Assembly: GCA_020626545.1 (NCBI GenBank)
Contig: JAHKZS010000060.1
Coordinates: 1 to 31,388 of the forward strand
Direction: 5' to 3'
DNA length: 31,388 nucleotides
Source: a bacterium
GTDB taxonomy: Bacteria > Bacillota > Clostridia > Oscillospirales > Acutalibacteraceae
Shown here: in pieces, positions 24,003-30,761 of the stretch
How the letters are laid out: every line of letters starts with the position of its first letter
How positions within the stretch are numbered: the stretch's first letter is position 1
Program-made: the position numbers and the translations under genes
Notes under the pieces: generated by a model
Database searches by the model: none
The model's input: only the letters and a program-made list of their open reading frames with translations
What the model was told of the DNA's origin: nothing

Positions 24003-25595
24003 ATGTACGTTATCATTTATGATTTCGGAACAAGCAGTGTAAAAACCTGTCTGTTTCAAATCGATTCACAAATTAACCTCATAGCTCGGACTTCCGCGGG
24101 GTATGGTCTTTACGTTACCGATAACGGCGGCGCTGAGCAGGACACGGAGGAATGGTGGTCAGCGCTCTGCTCAACTACGCGTGAGTTGTTGAAGAAGTCG
24201 AATGTTAAGCCCGATGAGATAGAGGGAATGGCGTTCTGCTCACAGATGCAGGGAGCGGTTTTTGTTGATAAGGACGGCAAAGCTCTCAGGCGTCCGATGA
24301 ACTATCTCGATCAAAAGGGCTATAAGGAATACAAGGAATGTATGGGCAGCGGCGTAATCAAGGTTTCGGGATGCAGCCTTTATAAACTGCTGAGAAATCT
24401 GCGTGTAAATTATGCCGGCTCAACGAGCGCCAAAGACCCTGTGTGGAAGTACAAATGGGTTGAAAATAACGAGCCGGAAGTATATAAAAAAATCTACAAA
24501 TGGCTGGATATAGGCGACTATCTCGTATCCCGTTGTACAGGCAGAATTGTAAGGACGGCTGATACAGCCTTCGCGACTTTCCTATACGACACACGAAAGG
24601 GTAAGGAAGGCTGGAACAAAGGTCTTTTAAAAATGTATAAGGTCAATCCCGACCATATGCCCGACATTATCGACTGTACGGATCAGGTCGGCACGCTCAC
24701 GAAAAAAGCGGCTCAGGAGCTCGGGCTTGTCGAGGGGATTCGCGTGTTCGGAGGCGGAGGAGATACTACCTTTGTTAATATCGGCGCGGGGTGTACAAGC
24801 CCCGGAGATACGCACATCTATGTCGGGACATCGGGATGGGTATCAACCTTTATGGATCACCAAGCAGTCGACATCAACGCGATGATAACCGGAGTGCTGT
24901 CCGCAAAACACGGTTACTTCAACTATTACGCTGAATTAGAAACGGCGGGGAAATGCTACGAATGGGCTATGAAGCATCTGGCGATGGACGAGCTCGGCGT
25001 ATATCCCGATAACGAAACCGTGGCGGATGCTGCCGAGGGTAATTATACAAGCCTCTTTGACTATCTCTCCGAAGAAGTCGAAAAGGCTCCCGCGGGAGCA
25101 AACGGAGTAATCTTTACCCCGTGGCTTCATGGTAACCGTTGTCCGTTCGAGGACTCAAATGCCGGTGGGATGTTCTTCAATATAAGAATCGAAAACGACA
25201 AGAGAGATATGCTCCGCGCTGTTCTGGAAGGCATTTGCTATCATATGCGCTGGCTGCTTGAGTGCCAGGAGAAAAAGGTTAAAACCTCCGATACTATAAG
25301 GTTTGTCGGAGGAGGAGCTCTGGCTGAGGTTACGTGCCAGATGCTTGCGGATATTACGGGGAAAACAGTTGAGACGGTCAACAACACCCGTGAAATCGGA
25401 GCGATGGGTACAGCGCTTGTTGTCGCGGCGGGCATCAGGGGTGAGGATGTACTCGAATTATCGCGCCGCCTTGTAAAATCCAATCACGTATATAATCCCA
25501 TTCCGAAGAACAGGGCTGTTTATGAGCACAACTACAAGGTTTTTAGAAATCTCTATAAGTCCAACGCTGTAAACTTTAAGAGGATAAATAACTGA
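24003..25595 (+). CDS. FGGY-family carbohydrate kinase (xylulokinase-like)
   Basis: A 530-residue FGGY kinase. The N-terminal phosphate-binding motif YDFGTSSVKTCLF spans residues 6-18. Further blocks are GMAFCSQMQGAVFVDKDG, LDIGDYLVSRCTGR, and in the C-terminal domain a glycine-rich RFVGGGALAEVTCQMLADI followed by EIGAMGTALVVAAG. Length and blocks are nearest to xylulokinase/gluconokinase members, but the sugar cannot be named. It phosphorylates a sugar or polyol with ATP in the cytoplasm. Flanked by a HAD phosphatase and a GtrA gene with almost no spacing (3-21 bases), so co-expressed. GAGAGGAA precedes the ATG. Confidence 0.88.
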   Translation: MYVIIYDFGTSSVKTCLFQIDSQINLIARTSAGYGLYVTDNGGAEQDTEEWWSALCSTTRELLKKSNVKPDEIEGMAFCSQMQGAVFVDKDGKALRRPMNYLDQKGYKEYKECMGSGVIKVSGCSLYKLLRNLRVNYAGSTSAKDPVWKYKWVENNEPEVYKKIYKWLDIGDYLVSRCTGRIVRTADTAFATFLYDTRKGKEGWNKGLLKMYKVNPDHMPDIIDCTDQVGTLTKKAAQELGLVEGIRVFGGGGDTTFVNIGAGCTSPGDTHIYVGTSGWVSTFMDHQAVDINAMITGVLSAKHGYFNYYAELETAGKCYEWAMKHLAMDELGVYPDNETVADAAEGNYTSLFDYLSEEVEKAPAGANGVIFTPWLHGNRCPFEDSNAGGMFFNIRIENDKRDMLRAVLEGICYHMRWLLECQEKKVKTSDTIRFVGGGALAEVTCQMLADITGKTVETVNNTREIGAMGTALVVAAGIRGEDVLELSRRLVKSNHVYNPIPKNRAVYEHNYKVFRNLYKSNAVNFKRINN

Positions 25596-25616
25596 CTGAT
25601 GCGGAGGTGTCGGAAG

Positions 25617-26033
25617 TTGAATAAACGAAAAGAATTTATACGAAGCGTCAAATTTGTGCTGTTCTCAATATCCGCGGGAGTTATTGAATTTGTTTCATTC
25701 GCACTGCTGGACAGCTTTACGCCGTGGGCTTACTGGCCTAAATATCTTATCGCGCTGACGCTGTCTGTGCTTTGGAATTTTACGTTAAACAGGCGTTTTA
25801 CATTCCGTTCCGCAGGAAATATACCTATCGCGATGTTGAAGGTTGCCGTCTTCTACGCCGTATTTACCCCTGTTTCAACTATATTGGGAAGCTATCTGGC
25901 TGATACTTGCGGATGGAACGATATTTTCGTGACGATTTTGAATATGGCGGTAAATTTGATAACCGAGTATCTTTATGATAGATACTTTGTTTTTAGAAAA
26001 ACGATTGACACAAGTAAAAAACGGAAATCTTAA
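25617..26033 (+). CDS. GtrA-like membrane protein
   Basis: A 138-residue protein with four membrane helices and the GtrA/DPMS family layout: FIRSVKFVLFSISAGVIEFVSF at the N-terminus, quoted here as VKFVLFSISAGVIEF, the loop LSVLWNFTLNRRFTF, and the C-terminal LITEYLYDRYFVF. GtrA-like proteins are thought to help move polyprenyl-linked sugars across the membrane for polysaccharide or teichoic acid decoration. The TTG at 25617 was chosen over the ATG at 25599, because GGAGG (25603-25607) lies 9 bases upstream of the TTG and inside the ATG version, which has no site at normal distance. Third gene of the operon, 21 bases after FGGY. Confidence 0.82.
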   Translation: MNKRKEFIRSVKFVLFSISAGVIEFVSFALLDSFTPWAYWPKYLIALTLSVLWNFTLNRRFTFRSAGNIPIAMLKVAVFYAVFTPVSTILGSYLADTCGWNDIFVTILNMAVNLITEYLYDRYFVFRKTIDTSKKRKS

Positions 26034-26075
26034 AATACCATATAAGTTTTGCGAAATGTTACGGGAGATTGCGAA

Positions 26076-26504
26076 ATGATCTACACTGACTTAACCAAAA
26101 AGGCGCTGAAGATTTCTTTTGACGCTCACAAAAACCAGCTTGATAAAAGCGGAATGCCGTATGTTTACCATCCGTTCCATTTAGCCGAGCAGATGGATGA
26201 CGAATATTCCACCTGCGTAGCTCTGCTGCATGACGTTGTCGAAGATACGGATACAACACTCGATGATTTATCAAGATTCTTCCCCAAGGAAGTCATCGAT
26301 GCAATCGCTTTGATGACTCACGATGACAGTGTACCTTATCTCGATTACGTCAGAACAATTAAGTCAAACCCGATAGCCTCAAAAGTAAAACTCGCCGACC
26401 TCAAACACAATAGCGACCTTACGAGGCTTGACACAGTGGATGATAAGGCACTTGAGAGAGCGGAGAAGTACAAAAAGGCAATAAGAATTTTAGAAAACAA
26501 ATAA
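26076..26504 (+). CDS. Small HD-domain phosphohydrolase (RelA/SpoT HD-like)
   Basis: A 142-residue protein made of one HD domain: His32 in VYHPFHLAEQM, the His52-Asp53 pair in CVALLHDVVEDTDTTLDDL, and Asp108 in KLADLKHNSDLTR. The order and spacing match the (p)ppGpp hydrolase domain of RelA/SpoT and the small alarmone-hydrolase-like (Mesh1-type) proteins, so hydrolysis of a nucleotide 3'-pyrophosphate is the likely reaction; the exact substrate is inference. ATG 26076 has GGGAG 8 bases upstream; a formal TTG at 26049 has none. It lies 42 bases after the GtrA gene and probably ends the operon. No clear terminator follows. Confidence 0.8.
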   Translation: MIYTDLTKKALKISFDAHKNQLDKSGMPYVYHPFHLAEQMDDEYSTCVALLHDVVEDTDTTLDDLSRFFPKEVIDAIALMTHDDSVPYLDYVRTIKSNPIASKVKLADLKHNSDLTRLDTVDDKALERAEKYKKAIRILENK

Positions 26505-26520
26505 TGCCGCAAAACGATTT

Positions 26521-26549
26521 TAGAATAAAAAGAGAAAAGGTTTCGGAAA
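26521..26549 (+). repeat. Direct repeat, left copy (29 bases)
   Basis: TAGAATAAAAAG... through GGTTTCGGAAA; matches 26742-26770 at 27 of 29 positions (differences at positions 7 and 21). Confidence 0.7.
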
Positions 26550-26591
26550 GTGATGAACAGCTCCGTGAAAAGTAGACAATAGAAAAACAGC

Positions 26592-26673
26592 ACCTCCTAT
26601 GGTAGAATAAACCATAGGAGGTTTTACTATGCCAAGAAGAAAAGGAACAAAGAATATAAATGAATAGCGTGCG
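26592..26673 (+). other. Hairpin with sequestered ribosome binding site and 12-codon ORF
   Basis: ACCTCCTATGGT (26592-26603) pairs perfectly with ACCATAGGAGGT (26611-26622). The AGGAGG in the right arm is the ribosome binding site of an ATG at 26630 that encodes MPRRKGTKNINE and then a TAG. Hiding the ribosome binding site in a stem near an end is a known way for transposases to limit expression, so this may be the broken front of a transposase gene. The family is not recognisable from 12 residues. Confidence 0.4.
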
Positions 26674-26741
26674 TCCCTCGGTTGCGGCGTTGTTATTTTT
26701 ACCGCAAGCTGTAAACAGGGAAAAGATGGTAGAATTTTTGG

Positions 26742-26770
26742 TAGAATTAAAAGAGAAAAGGCTTCGGAAA
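26742..26770 (+). repeat. Direct repeat, right copy (29 bases)
   Basis: Second copy of the repeat at 26521-26549. Its end forms the left arm of the stem at 26760-26785. Confidence 0.7.
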
Positions 26771-26785
26771 TCGCTTTCCGAAGCC
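26760..26785 (-). terminator. Perfect 11-base stem, possible minus-strand terminator
   Basis: GGCTTCGGAAA (26760-26770) pairs with TTTCCGAAGCC (26775-26785). On the minus strand it is followed by TTTTCTCTTTT, a good T-run. No minus-strand gene is close by, so it may be a leftover of a lost gene. Confidence 0.5.
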
Positions 26786-26913
26786 AAAAATTGATGGCAA
26801 AGGATTCTGGTTTTGATACAAAATGTAATACACTTTTTTGAATGTTGTGACACATTATTGGTTATTTTGCATATAATTTGTTTATATAATACATTTTCTA
26901 TATGTGAACTTTG

Positions 26914-26941
26914 TTGATTATACCTATAGTATTTTTATAAT
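26914..26941 (+). promoter_or_regulatory. Sigma-A type promoter of the Panacea pair
   Basis: TTGATT (26914-26919), 16 bases, perfect TATAAT (26936-26941), 61 bases before the ATG. Confidence 0.6.
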
Positions 26942-27002
26942 ATTTGGTGTAAAATAATATTAGAGGAATTTTACCTCTGATTTCAAGAAGGGAGGCTACA
27001 AT

Positions 27003-27446
27003 ATGTTGAAATCATTAAATGTATATGCTGTGGATTTATCAAAATATATCATTACAAAATGTGTTGAAGATGATTGCCCTATTAGTAATTTGCAGCTACA
27101 AAAAATTCTTTACTACATTCAAAAATATTTTTTGAAGCATGATTCAATTGCGTTCCCTGATGAAATAGAAGCATGGCAATTTGGCCCGGTGGTTCCTAAT
27201 TCATATTATAGGTTTTGTGGATTTGGAGCAATGCCAATAACAAATCAATATACTGTGAATTGCATAGTTGATAAAGAAGCTAAGCAAATTGTCGACCATA
27301 TTATTGAGGAGAAAAGAGTACTTGATCCTTGGCAAATGGTTCAAGAGACCCATAAACCTAATGGTGCGTGGGCAACAATCTATCAAAATGGAAAAGGTAA
27401 TCACCATACAATTCCTGTAGACTTAATAAAAGAAGAAAGTGAATAA
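27003..27446 (+). CDS. Panacea-domain (DUF4065 / SocA-like) protein, probable antitoxin
   Basis: A 147-residue protein spanned by one Panacea domain. Family blocks visible: SNLQLQKILYYIQKYFLKH (28-46) and the hallmark DEIEAWQFGPVVPNSYYRF (53-71), ending with NGAWATIYQNGKGNHHTIP. Panacea proteins act as antitoxins of many unrelated toxins (PanA), and as the proteolytic adaptor antitoxin SocA. The neighbour 5 bases downstream, a coiled-coil membrane protein, is the natural toxin candidate. GGGAGG supports the ATG. AT-rich, unlike the genes left of 26505. Confidence 0.82.
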   Translation: MLKSLNVYAVDLSKYIITKCVEDDCPISNLQLQKILYYIQKYFLKHDSIAFPDEIEAWQFGPVVPNSYYRFCGFGAMPITNQYTVNCIVDKEAKQIVDHIIEEKRVLDPWQMVQETHKPNGAWATIYQNGKGNHHTIPVDLIKEESE

Positions 27447-27451
27447 GCTTA

Positions 27452-28372
27452 GTGGATATAAAAAAGGAAACGGAGTATAGAGAGAAATTTATACAACTTT
27501 TATATGATTTAGCAAAATCAGAAAATGTACTTGAATCTTCAGATAGTCGCAAGAAGTTTTTCTTGCGGCTAGAAGATTTATATCATAGTAAAGATAATGA
27601 TGAAGAATTTAGACATTATTATTCAGATATTTTTAGTGTTTTAACAACTGTTCAGCAAGAAAGTGATTTGGGAGATATCAATATTCTTGGTCAAAACATT
27701 GATATTTTGCGAAAAAGGTATCGTTCAGTTAACAATGACGAAAACGGTAAAACTATAGATGTTAGCAATCAAATAAAAAAACTATATGATCATGTTAGTT
27801 TAGATATTGCCAGAATCACGTATTCGGATGCTGCAGATTATAAAATAACACAAAACGAAAATATTAATAGTATAAAGTCTAAAGTTAATGCTTTACAGGA
27901 TAAGGTAAATAATACAAATAAGTTGTATCGCAAAACTCGAAATAAGATTAATGCATCCCAGAGGGAATATATAGCGATACTTGGTATTTTTGCATCTGTG
28001 ATTCTCACTTTTATGGGAGGAATTGTTTTTTCTTCTTCTGTACTACAAAATATACATAATGCTAGTATTTATCGGATTGTTTTAATTAGTTTAATTATTG
28101 GGTTAGTTTTAATTAATGTATTTTATTTCTTGTTCTATTTTATAGAAAGAATAGTTAAAAATCGCGGGAAGAATAAGGGTAAATTATTCTATATATTAAA
28201 CGCAATAATAATTGTTTTAATTTTACTAACATGTGTATGTTGGTATTTTGGTATAGTTGAAAAAAGAAACAGCTTTTTCAGTCAAAATAATTCCGTTATA
28301 TCCACGACACAAAATAATACTGTATATAAACTAGATAATAAAAGCGAAACAAAAAAAATCAAAGATAACTGA
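27452..28372 (+). CDS. Coiled-coil membrane protein, putative toxin partner of the Panacea protein
   Basis: A 306-residue protein not recognised as a named family. Residues 1-130 are charged and helical (KKFFLRLEDLYHSKDND, a DIARITYSDAADY stretch). 135-170 looks like a coiled coil (NINSIKSKVNALQDKVNN). Three membrane helices follow at about 173-196, 206-231 and 245-269, with a positive loop KNRGKNKGK between the second and third, then a polar Asn/Thr/Ser tail of ~37 residues. A cytoplasmic sensor linked to a membrane part fits a membrane-damaging effector, but that is inference. It starts with GTG at 27452, 5 bases after the Panacea stop and without a clear ribosome binding site, so it likely depends on translational coupling to its partner. 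Strong terminator follows. Confidence 0.65.
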   Translation: MDIKKETEYREKFIQLLYDLAKSENVLESSDSRKKFFLRLEDLYHSKDNDEEFRHYYSDIFSVLTTVQQESDLGDINILGQNIDILRKRYRSVNNDENGKTIDVSNQIKKLYDHVSLDIARITYSDAADYKITQNENINSIKSKVNALQDKVNNTNKLYRKTRNKINASQREYIAILGIFASVILTFMGGIVFSSSVLQNIHNASIYRIVLISLIIGLVLINVFYFLFYFIERIVKNRGKNKGKLFYILNAIIIVLILLTCVCWYFGIVEKRNSFFSQNNSVISTTQNNTVYKLDNKSETKKIKDN

Positions 28373-28410
28373 AACTGAGACGCAAACTGAATCGAATAAG
28401 TAAAGAGTTT

Positions 28411-28445
28411 CCCTACACATTACATCGTGTAGGGTTTTCTTTTTG
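28411..28445 (+). terminator. Strong intrinsic terminator of the Panacea pair
   Basis: CCCTACAC (28411-28418) pairs with GTGTAGGG (28427-28434), followed by TTTTCTTTTT. It may also stop the convergent zinc-ribbon gene. Confidence 0.88.
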
Positions 28446-28481
28446 TTATTAATATATTATTGGGTAAATTTGTTATTCCGC

Positions 28482-29549
28482 TTATTTACCGCAATTAGGG
28501 CAACCTTTTGATCTTGTTCTATTAGCAATTGTTTGTTCCCATTCGTAACCGCATTTTTTGCATTTCCACCAGACTTTTTTGTGTGATTTAGGAAAAACAT
28601 TATTTGGGGTTAATAAGTTTTTTTCATAATCCCAATTTTCTGAAACAACTGGATATCTTGTTAAAAGATCATTTTTACCTTCGATAAGGATTTTACCCGC
28701 ACAAGCTGGGCAACCTCTTCCGTTGCTTCGTTTGTGTATAGAAGATTTATATTCATAACCACATTTTTTACATTTCCACCAAACCGACTTTGCAGAGCCA
28801 TATGAAATATTATTAGGATCCAATTTTCCGTTTTTCGTGAAATCCCATTCTTCAATCAAAGAAGGACACATAACAGCAAAACTGCGTCGTTTTTTTAACG
28901 AAATATATTGTTGAAAAATCTCATTTTGGTCCTCCTCAATACATACAAAATCATCAATATGAATAAGTTCTTTTATTAGTGTTTTAATAGCTTGTTCTAA
29001 ATCTTTAAAATTATTATTGGTATATGTGGACATAACAGGGATAACAAAGCACCCACTTATTTCAGGGCAACCTGTTTCTCTGATTCTATAAAGTGGAAAA
29101 CCTGCTTGCTTCGCAATATCATTCTTTCTTTTGTCTGCGCATAATTTATTCTTGTGAAAATATTCGCCGTCGTATTCGATCGCTACATTTATATCGTGAA
29201 TAAATATATCAAACTCATAAGTTGAATTGTTAAATTCAAATTGAAAACTATTACTTATATTTTTGAAATGCTTCTTTAGATAGAATAGAACGCACTGTTC
29301 AGGAAATGATGTGCGCATTTCTTTCCAACAATCAGGGCATCGTGAGCCATTTGTTCGTTTATTTATGCTTGCTTTCCAACTATGTCCAAACTCGCATTTC
29401 CACCATACTTTTTTATTTGAATATGGAGTAAACTCATCAGGTAAAACTCCTTGGTTTTTATCATAATCCCATTCTAATATATTAGTGCAGGAGAATGTAT
29501 AGCAAGGTTCCATTCGGGGGAAGCAATTTTTCCGGAACAATAGGGGCAA
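28482..29549 (-). CDS. Zinc-ribbon protein with nuclease-like domain, downstream part of a frameshifted gene
   Basis: This 355-residue frame is the continuation of the gene at 29474-30376. Its first ~24 residues (MPLLFRKNCF...) are noise from the shifted frame; homology starts at LEWDYDKN (about 29480). It holds one DUF4379-type zinc ribbon, then a domain of about 100 residues (80-180), then two more ribbons of the CKKCGY...CPxC type. The middle domain has Glu84, YEFDIF with Asp114, VAIEYDGEYFH with Glu125 and Asp127, a KRKNDIAKQAG helix and LYRIRE. This is the pattern of DUF559/Vsr-like PD-(D/E)xK nucleases, so DNA cleavage is plausible but not proven. Without its front part and with no ribosome binding site it may not be made alone. 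Confidence 0.7.
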   Translation of the reverse strand: MPLLFRKNCFPRMEPCYTFSCTNILEWDYDKNQGVLPDEFTPYSNKKVWWKCEFGHSWKASINKRTNGSRCPDCWKEMRTSFPEQCVLFYLKKHFKNISNSFQFEFNNSTYEFDIFIHDINVAIEYDGEYFHKNKLCADKRKNDIAKQAGFPLYRIRETGCPEISGCFVIPVMSTYTNNNFKDLEQAIKTLIKELIHIDDFVCIEEDQNEIFQQYISLKKRRSFAVMCPSLIEEWDFTKNGKLDPNNISYGSAKSVWWKCKKCGYEYKSSIHKRSNGRGCPACAGKILIEGKNDLLTRYPVVSENWDYEKNLLTPNNVFPKSHKKVWWKCKKCGYEWEQTIANRTRSKGCPNCGK

Positions 29550-30376
29550 TTTCGGTTGCGAGTTCTATTTACAATACTAGCCTCCCATTGATGACCTTTT
29601 GCACATTCCCACCACACTTTTTTGCTGCTACCTGCATGGAAGGCTTCTGGTGTGAGTGGCTCATTTTTTTGATAATTCCATTCAGTTGAAAGATAGGGGT
29701 GAGTAGTTTTTAAGTCATTAACACCACTAACGACTTTTCTGTTGGAGCAAATTGGACAACCAAAACCAGCGCTCCTTTTAGCGATACTTTTTTTGTAGGA
29801 GTGTCCTTTAGGGCATATCCACCATACTTGCTTTCCAGAATATGGAGTGAACTCTTCAGGCAAGTTGCTCTCGTTTTTATCATAATCCCATTCAGAAGCA
29901 AGCTCAGGAAGAAGAGCTGCTAAATTATGTTTAGAAGAAGCAATACGTCCAGAGCAATACGGACAATTATTGCCATTACTCCTGCTATTACAAGACGCAC
30001 TCCATGAATGGCCTACAGAACACTTCCACCAATATTTTTTGTTACTTGAAAAAGATACTTTGTCAGGTGTTATTGGATGATTTTTTTCATAATCCCAAGT
30101 TTCAGCAATATCTGGTTTAATTACACTTAATCTATTAGCATCTGAAACCAATCTTCCAGAACAATAGGGACATCCTTTACCAGCTGTACGTTTATCAATA
30201 GTTGCTTGCCATTCGTGTCCATTACGACATTTCCACCATACTTTTTTTCCGCTTCCTAAAGTTAGTTTTTGGGGGTCAAACCCTAATTCAGTATTTCTAT
30301 CCCAATTCCATTCAGCTATAAGTTGAGCATTATTGCTCACGTATTGCTTTTCTTTCTTTTTAGCTATAACGCTCAC
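29474..30376 (-). CDS. Zinc-ribbon repeat protein, upstream part of a frameshifted gene
   Basis: A 300-residue frame with four tandem ~62-residue repeats of the probable zinc-ribbon domain DUF4379: EWDYxKN, about 12 residues, GSxKKVWWxC, xxGHxWxASIxxR, then GCPYC. Each has three Cys and one His as likely zinc ligands (for example KVWWKCRNGHEW ... GKGCPYC). The frame ends within the fifth repeat at a TAG (29474); the fifth repeat continues in the other frame. Restoring the frame gives one protein of about 630 residues with five ribbons, a nuclease-like domain and two ribbons. Start is GTG at 30376, overlapping GAGGTGA, so the ribosome binding site is poor. Such ribbon arrays likely bind nucleic acid. 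Confidence 0.72.
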   Translation of the reverse strand: MSVIAKKKEKQYVSNNAQLIAEWNWDRNTELGFDPQKLTLGSGKKVWWKCRNGHEWQATIDKRTAGKGCPYCSGRLVSDANRLSVIKPDIAETWDYEKNHPITPDKVSFSSNKKYWWKCSVGHSWSASCNSRSNGNNCPYCSGRIASSKHNLAALLPELASEWDYDKNESNLPEEFTPYSGKQVWWICPKGHSYKKSIAKRSAGFGCPICSNRKVVSGVNDLKTTHPYLSTEWNYQKNEPLTPEAFHAGSSKKVWWECAKGHQWEASIVNRTRNRNCPYCSGKIASPEWNLAIHSPALIY

Positions 30377-30398
30377 CTCATTTCATTGATACAAGTAT

Positions 30399-30427
30399 AT
30401 GATACAACAAAAATTATATCTTTTCAA
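30399..30427 (-). promoter_or_regulatory. Sigma-A type promoter of the zinc-ribbon gene
   Basis: Minus-strand TTGAAA (30422-30427), 17 bases, TATCAT (30399-30404). Transcription would start about 16 bases before the GTG. Confidence 0.5.
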
Positions 30428-30465
30428 TGATGATTATTAATTTTGATAATAGTATTAATCATCAT
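30426..30465 (-). promoter_or_regulatory. Inverted repeat abutting the -35 box, possible operator
   Basis: ATGATGATTATTAAT and ATTAATCATCAT form an imperfect inverted repeat (one arm has three extra bases) directly upstream of the zinc-ribbon promoter. Confidence 0.35.
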
Positions 30466-30474
30466 AAAAAAGAA

Positions 30475-30517
30475 AAACGGGCAAAGACTTCTCGATGATG
30501 AGGTCTATGCTCGTTTT
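30475..30517 (+). terminator. Hairpin of unclear role
   Basis: AAACGGGCA (30475-30483) pairs with TGCTCGTTT (30508-30516) with one G-U pair, and AGAC/GTCT continues inside. TTTT ends it. It lies upstream of the zinc-ribbon gene, with no known plus-strand gene before it. Confidence 0.35.
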
Positions 30518-30643
30518 GTATATCTGTGCCATACCGTAGAGAACGGACACTTTGACAAGACATTCTTCGTTTTTTTTCGAGTTGACGGAACAAACGATTA
30601 CCCCCTAATATTCAAACGATAGCATAGTAAAAATCTAAAAAAT

Positions 30644-30688
30644 CCCTGTCGGAAGTCTGATTTAAACCTTTCCGGCAGGGCATTTTTG
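30644..30688 (+). terminator. Terminator-like hairpin
   Basis: CCCTGTCGGAAG (30644-30655) pairs imperfectly with CTTTCCGGCAGGG (30668-30680), followed by CATTTTTG. The A-run before it gives a T-run on the minus strand as well. Confidence 0.55.
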
Positions 30689-30714
30689 CGCTAATATCTC
30701 ATGAAACAGCGTAT

Positions 30715-30760
30715 AAACACAAAAAAGACTGCGATATTGTATCAATACCGTAGTCTTTAT
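30715..30760 (-). terminator. Terminator downstream of the tRNA-Trp fragment
   Basis: On the minus strand AAAGACT (30752-30758) pairs with AGTCTTT (30724-30730), with an inner near-perfect stem, and runs into TTTTTT. It directly follows the CCA end of the tRNA fragment, as expected of the original tRNA gene's terminator. Confidence 0.75.
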
Positions 30761-30761
30761 T

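Larger units (their letters stand above)
26505..27002. other. Decayed mobile-element-like intergenic stretch
   Basis: This 498-base gap holds no intact gene. It contains a 29-base imperfect direct repeat (26521-26549 and 26742-26770), a perfect 12-base stem that hides a ribosome binding site before a 12-codon ORF (26592-26673), a perfect 11-base stem (26760-26785) and, at the right end, the promoter of the Panacea gene. Composition shifts to AT-rich after about 26790. The boundary between the core genes and the accessory region lies here. Confidence 0.55.

Noticed and set aside
23283-24059. Minus-strand 258-codon frame opposite the HAD gene
   Set aside because: Long but fully antisense to a gene with clear HAD motifs and across its promoter; composition is not protein-like.
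26419-26853. Minus-strand open frames of 111-144 codons
   Set aside because: They run across the HD gene end, the direct repeats and hairpins, have Ser/Phe/Cys-rich nonsense composition and no ribosome binding site.
28482-30376. Regularly spaced similar DNA blocks as a CRISPR-like array
   Set aside because: The period of roughly 186 bases and the divergence follow the protein zinc-ribbon repeats; there are no short identical repeats with spacers.
30432-30622. Plus-strand open frame reading QRLLDDEVYARFVYLCHTVE and ending at TAG
   Set aside because: It has no start codon or ribosome binding site, overlaps a hairpin, and resembles no family I know; at most a remnant.
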